Shown: positions 62,781 through 64,000 of the stretch, one piece after another
How positions within the stretch are numbered: the first letter of the stretch is position 1
How the letters are laid out: each line of letters starts with the position of its first letter
From: Takifugu bimaculatus
Taxonomy: Eukaryota > Chordata > Actinopteri > Tetraodontiformes > Tetraodontidae
NCBI GenBank assembly: GCA_004026145.2
Contig: CP034981.1
Location: 981,310-1,045,309 of the forward strand
DNA: 64,000 nt
Reading direction: 5' to 3'
Made by a program: the position numbers and the translations under genes
Notes under the pieces: generated by a model
Database searches by the model: none
Told to the model about the DNA's origin: nothing
What the model saw: the letters and a program-made list of their open reading frames with translations, nothing else

Positions 62781-63414
62781 GAATGAACAGCTGGAGGAAC
62801 CGTTGGATTATCGTATAATTAAAATTGACAGCCTCATCTCGTCTTCTTAACCAGTTTATCCATTTCAGGGTCACAGGGAAGGTACACAATGGGCTACGGC
62901 AGGGTCCACTACTCCATGAGTAGCCAATTCATTGCAGGGTCCCTATATGAGTATTTGTTATTTCAGTAGCTTGTTTAACAAAATCATTAAAATGTCAATT
63001 CAGGATTTTTTACGTGAGGCCGAATGTTCAAGTCAGCATGTGACATTGAAAACTTGTATACTACATTGAATACCTATTTACTATATTGAAGGCTGGAGCA
63101 ATCAGAGGTCAGCCCATTTCCCTTTTTCTGAGCAGCACGGTAACTACTCAAATGAACAAAGTAGCAGTTAAAACCATCCGGCATGGATTTTGCTTTCCAA
63201 CAATTCTGCTCTGAAAGTTTGAAGTCGTCTTTAGCCTATTCAGCCTTCAGCCTATCATCAAAACAACAGATTGTAATGAAATAAATTACAAAATTCTTTG
63301 TAAAATAAATGAATCAGCTCTGGTATATTCTTCTGTGTTAGTGGATGTGTCAGACATAATGAGTGCACAATGTTACTCAAATTACAAGTAATAATTTCTA
63401 TATGTGTGTACTGT

Positions 63415-63545
63415 ATTTTCTGGACTATATGTCGCTCCGGAGTTTAAGTTGCACTAGCCAAAAAATGCACAATAAAGAAGAAAATAGAAATATAAGTCGC
63501 ACTGGACAATAAGTCGCATTTTGGGGTAAAATTGATTTGATAAAA
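63415..63545. mobile_element. Non-autonomous repeat with GTCGC motifs
   Basis: GTATTTTCTGGACTATATGTCGC, AAGTTGCACTAGCCAAAAAATGC and AAGTCGCACTGGACAATAAGTCGC make up a dispersed element seen in many fish genomes. The class is not determined here. Confidence 0.5.
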
Positions 63546-63789
63546 TCCGAGATTGGATTAGCATGGATTAGCAATAGCATATTGTTAACTGTTAACATAT
63601 TAACAGTTATTCAGATAATAATAAAGAACATCCGGGCAAGTTTACCAAACAATCAAGTCTAACTCCATAGACGAAGCACCGCTTCTTCTTCTGCGTCGCT
63701 AAAGGAACTTGTTCCTCAGGTACACACGCCTAGAGCGCCCTCTTGTGGTTGTCAGTGTGAAAAAAACGAACCTGTGAAATTCTGTAATA

Positions 63790-63900
63790 CAGTGACCCCT
63801 CGCTATATCGCATTTCATCTTTCACGGCTTCGCTGCTTCACGGATTTTTTTTGCGAGTCGTTCATTGCAGTTCTCAAATATAATCGAAGGTGGCATATCC
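63790..63900. mobile_element. Probable DNA-transposon end (pogo/Tigger-like)
   Basis: CAGTGACCCCTCGCTATATCGC followed by TTCACGGCTTCGCTGCTTCACGGATTTTTT is reminiscent of the ends of Tigger-like non-autonomous elements. Only one end lies in the window. Confidence 0.4.
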
Positions 63901-64000
63901 GTTTATAAAAATCTTCTTGCTCAGAAAAAGAAAGAGCGCCAATAACTCCCCATAACAATGTTCTTCTCTGGGAGAAAGACTCCTGCGCCTTCAGTAGAAA

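Larger units (their letters stand above)
60171..62900 (+). repeat. Tandem unit 2 of the novel-gene array
   Basis: Second full unit. The downstream flank after 62780 no longer matches unit 1, so the array ends here. Confidence 0.82.
62901..64000. other. Non-coding sequence with DNA-transposon remnants
   Basis: AT-rich. Two repeat-like pieces are listed separately. No exon seen. Confidence 0.5.

Overview
The window is teleost nuclear DNA, most likely from a percomorph. The host genes are vertebrate genes with spliced exons: amphiphysin, T-cell receptor gamma, vcpip1, dusp28, protein C and dip2c. Between them lie fish-type retrotransposons, Tc1 remnants and many microsatellites and minisatellites. 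A 100-base N run at 48542-48641 marks a scaffold join.

Layout. Positions 210-4266 hold a decayed non-LTR retrotransposon. Positions 4270-28821 and 30824-38735 are two copies of one segmental duplication. Each copy carries the 3' exons of amph, an amph downstream region, and a compact V-J-C cassette of T-cell receptor gamma flanked by roughly 330-bp inverted repeats. In copy 1 the cassette lies on the + strand; in copy 2 it lies on the - strand, while the flanking repeats keep their orientation. The inner segment has therefore flipped between its inverted repeats. Copy 1 has also taken up an L2-like LINE (itself holding a solo-LTR-like insert and an expanded 43-bp minisatellite) and a 5'-truncated Ty3/gypsy chromovirus-type element. 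A Gmr1-like element (gag-protease-integrase-RT-RNase H order, two 520-bp LTRs, 5-bp target duplication) is nested in that chromovirus. Copy 1 lost the first SH3 exon of amph. In copy 2 the J segment lost its F-G motif. Between the copies lie exons of an unidentified gene encoding repeated DPF motifs.

From 38.7 to 64 kb the order is: vcpip1 (+, deubiquitinase, with a two-site ZNF143-like promoter), dusp28 (+), proc (-, convergent with dusp28 and cut by the N gap), and the 5' coding exons of dip2c (+). After the last visible dip2c exon comes an array of about 2.95-kb units, each with a Tc1 remnant and a long intronless ORF of unknown function (579 aa in the intact copy).

Several conserved genes (vcpip1, dusp28, proc, dip2c, one unknown ORF) carry single-base indels, often in or beside homopolymers and sometimes in compensating pairs. 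This looks more like uncorrected assembly error than multiple pseudogenes. The TCR gamma-AMPH neighbourhood matches the human 7p14 arrangement and supports the receptor assignment.
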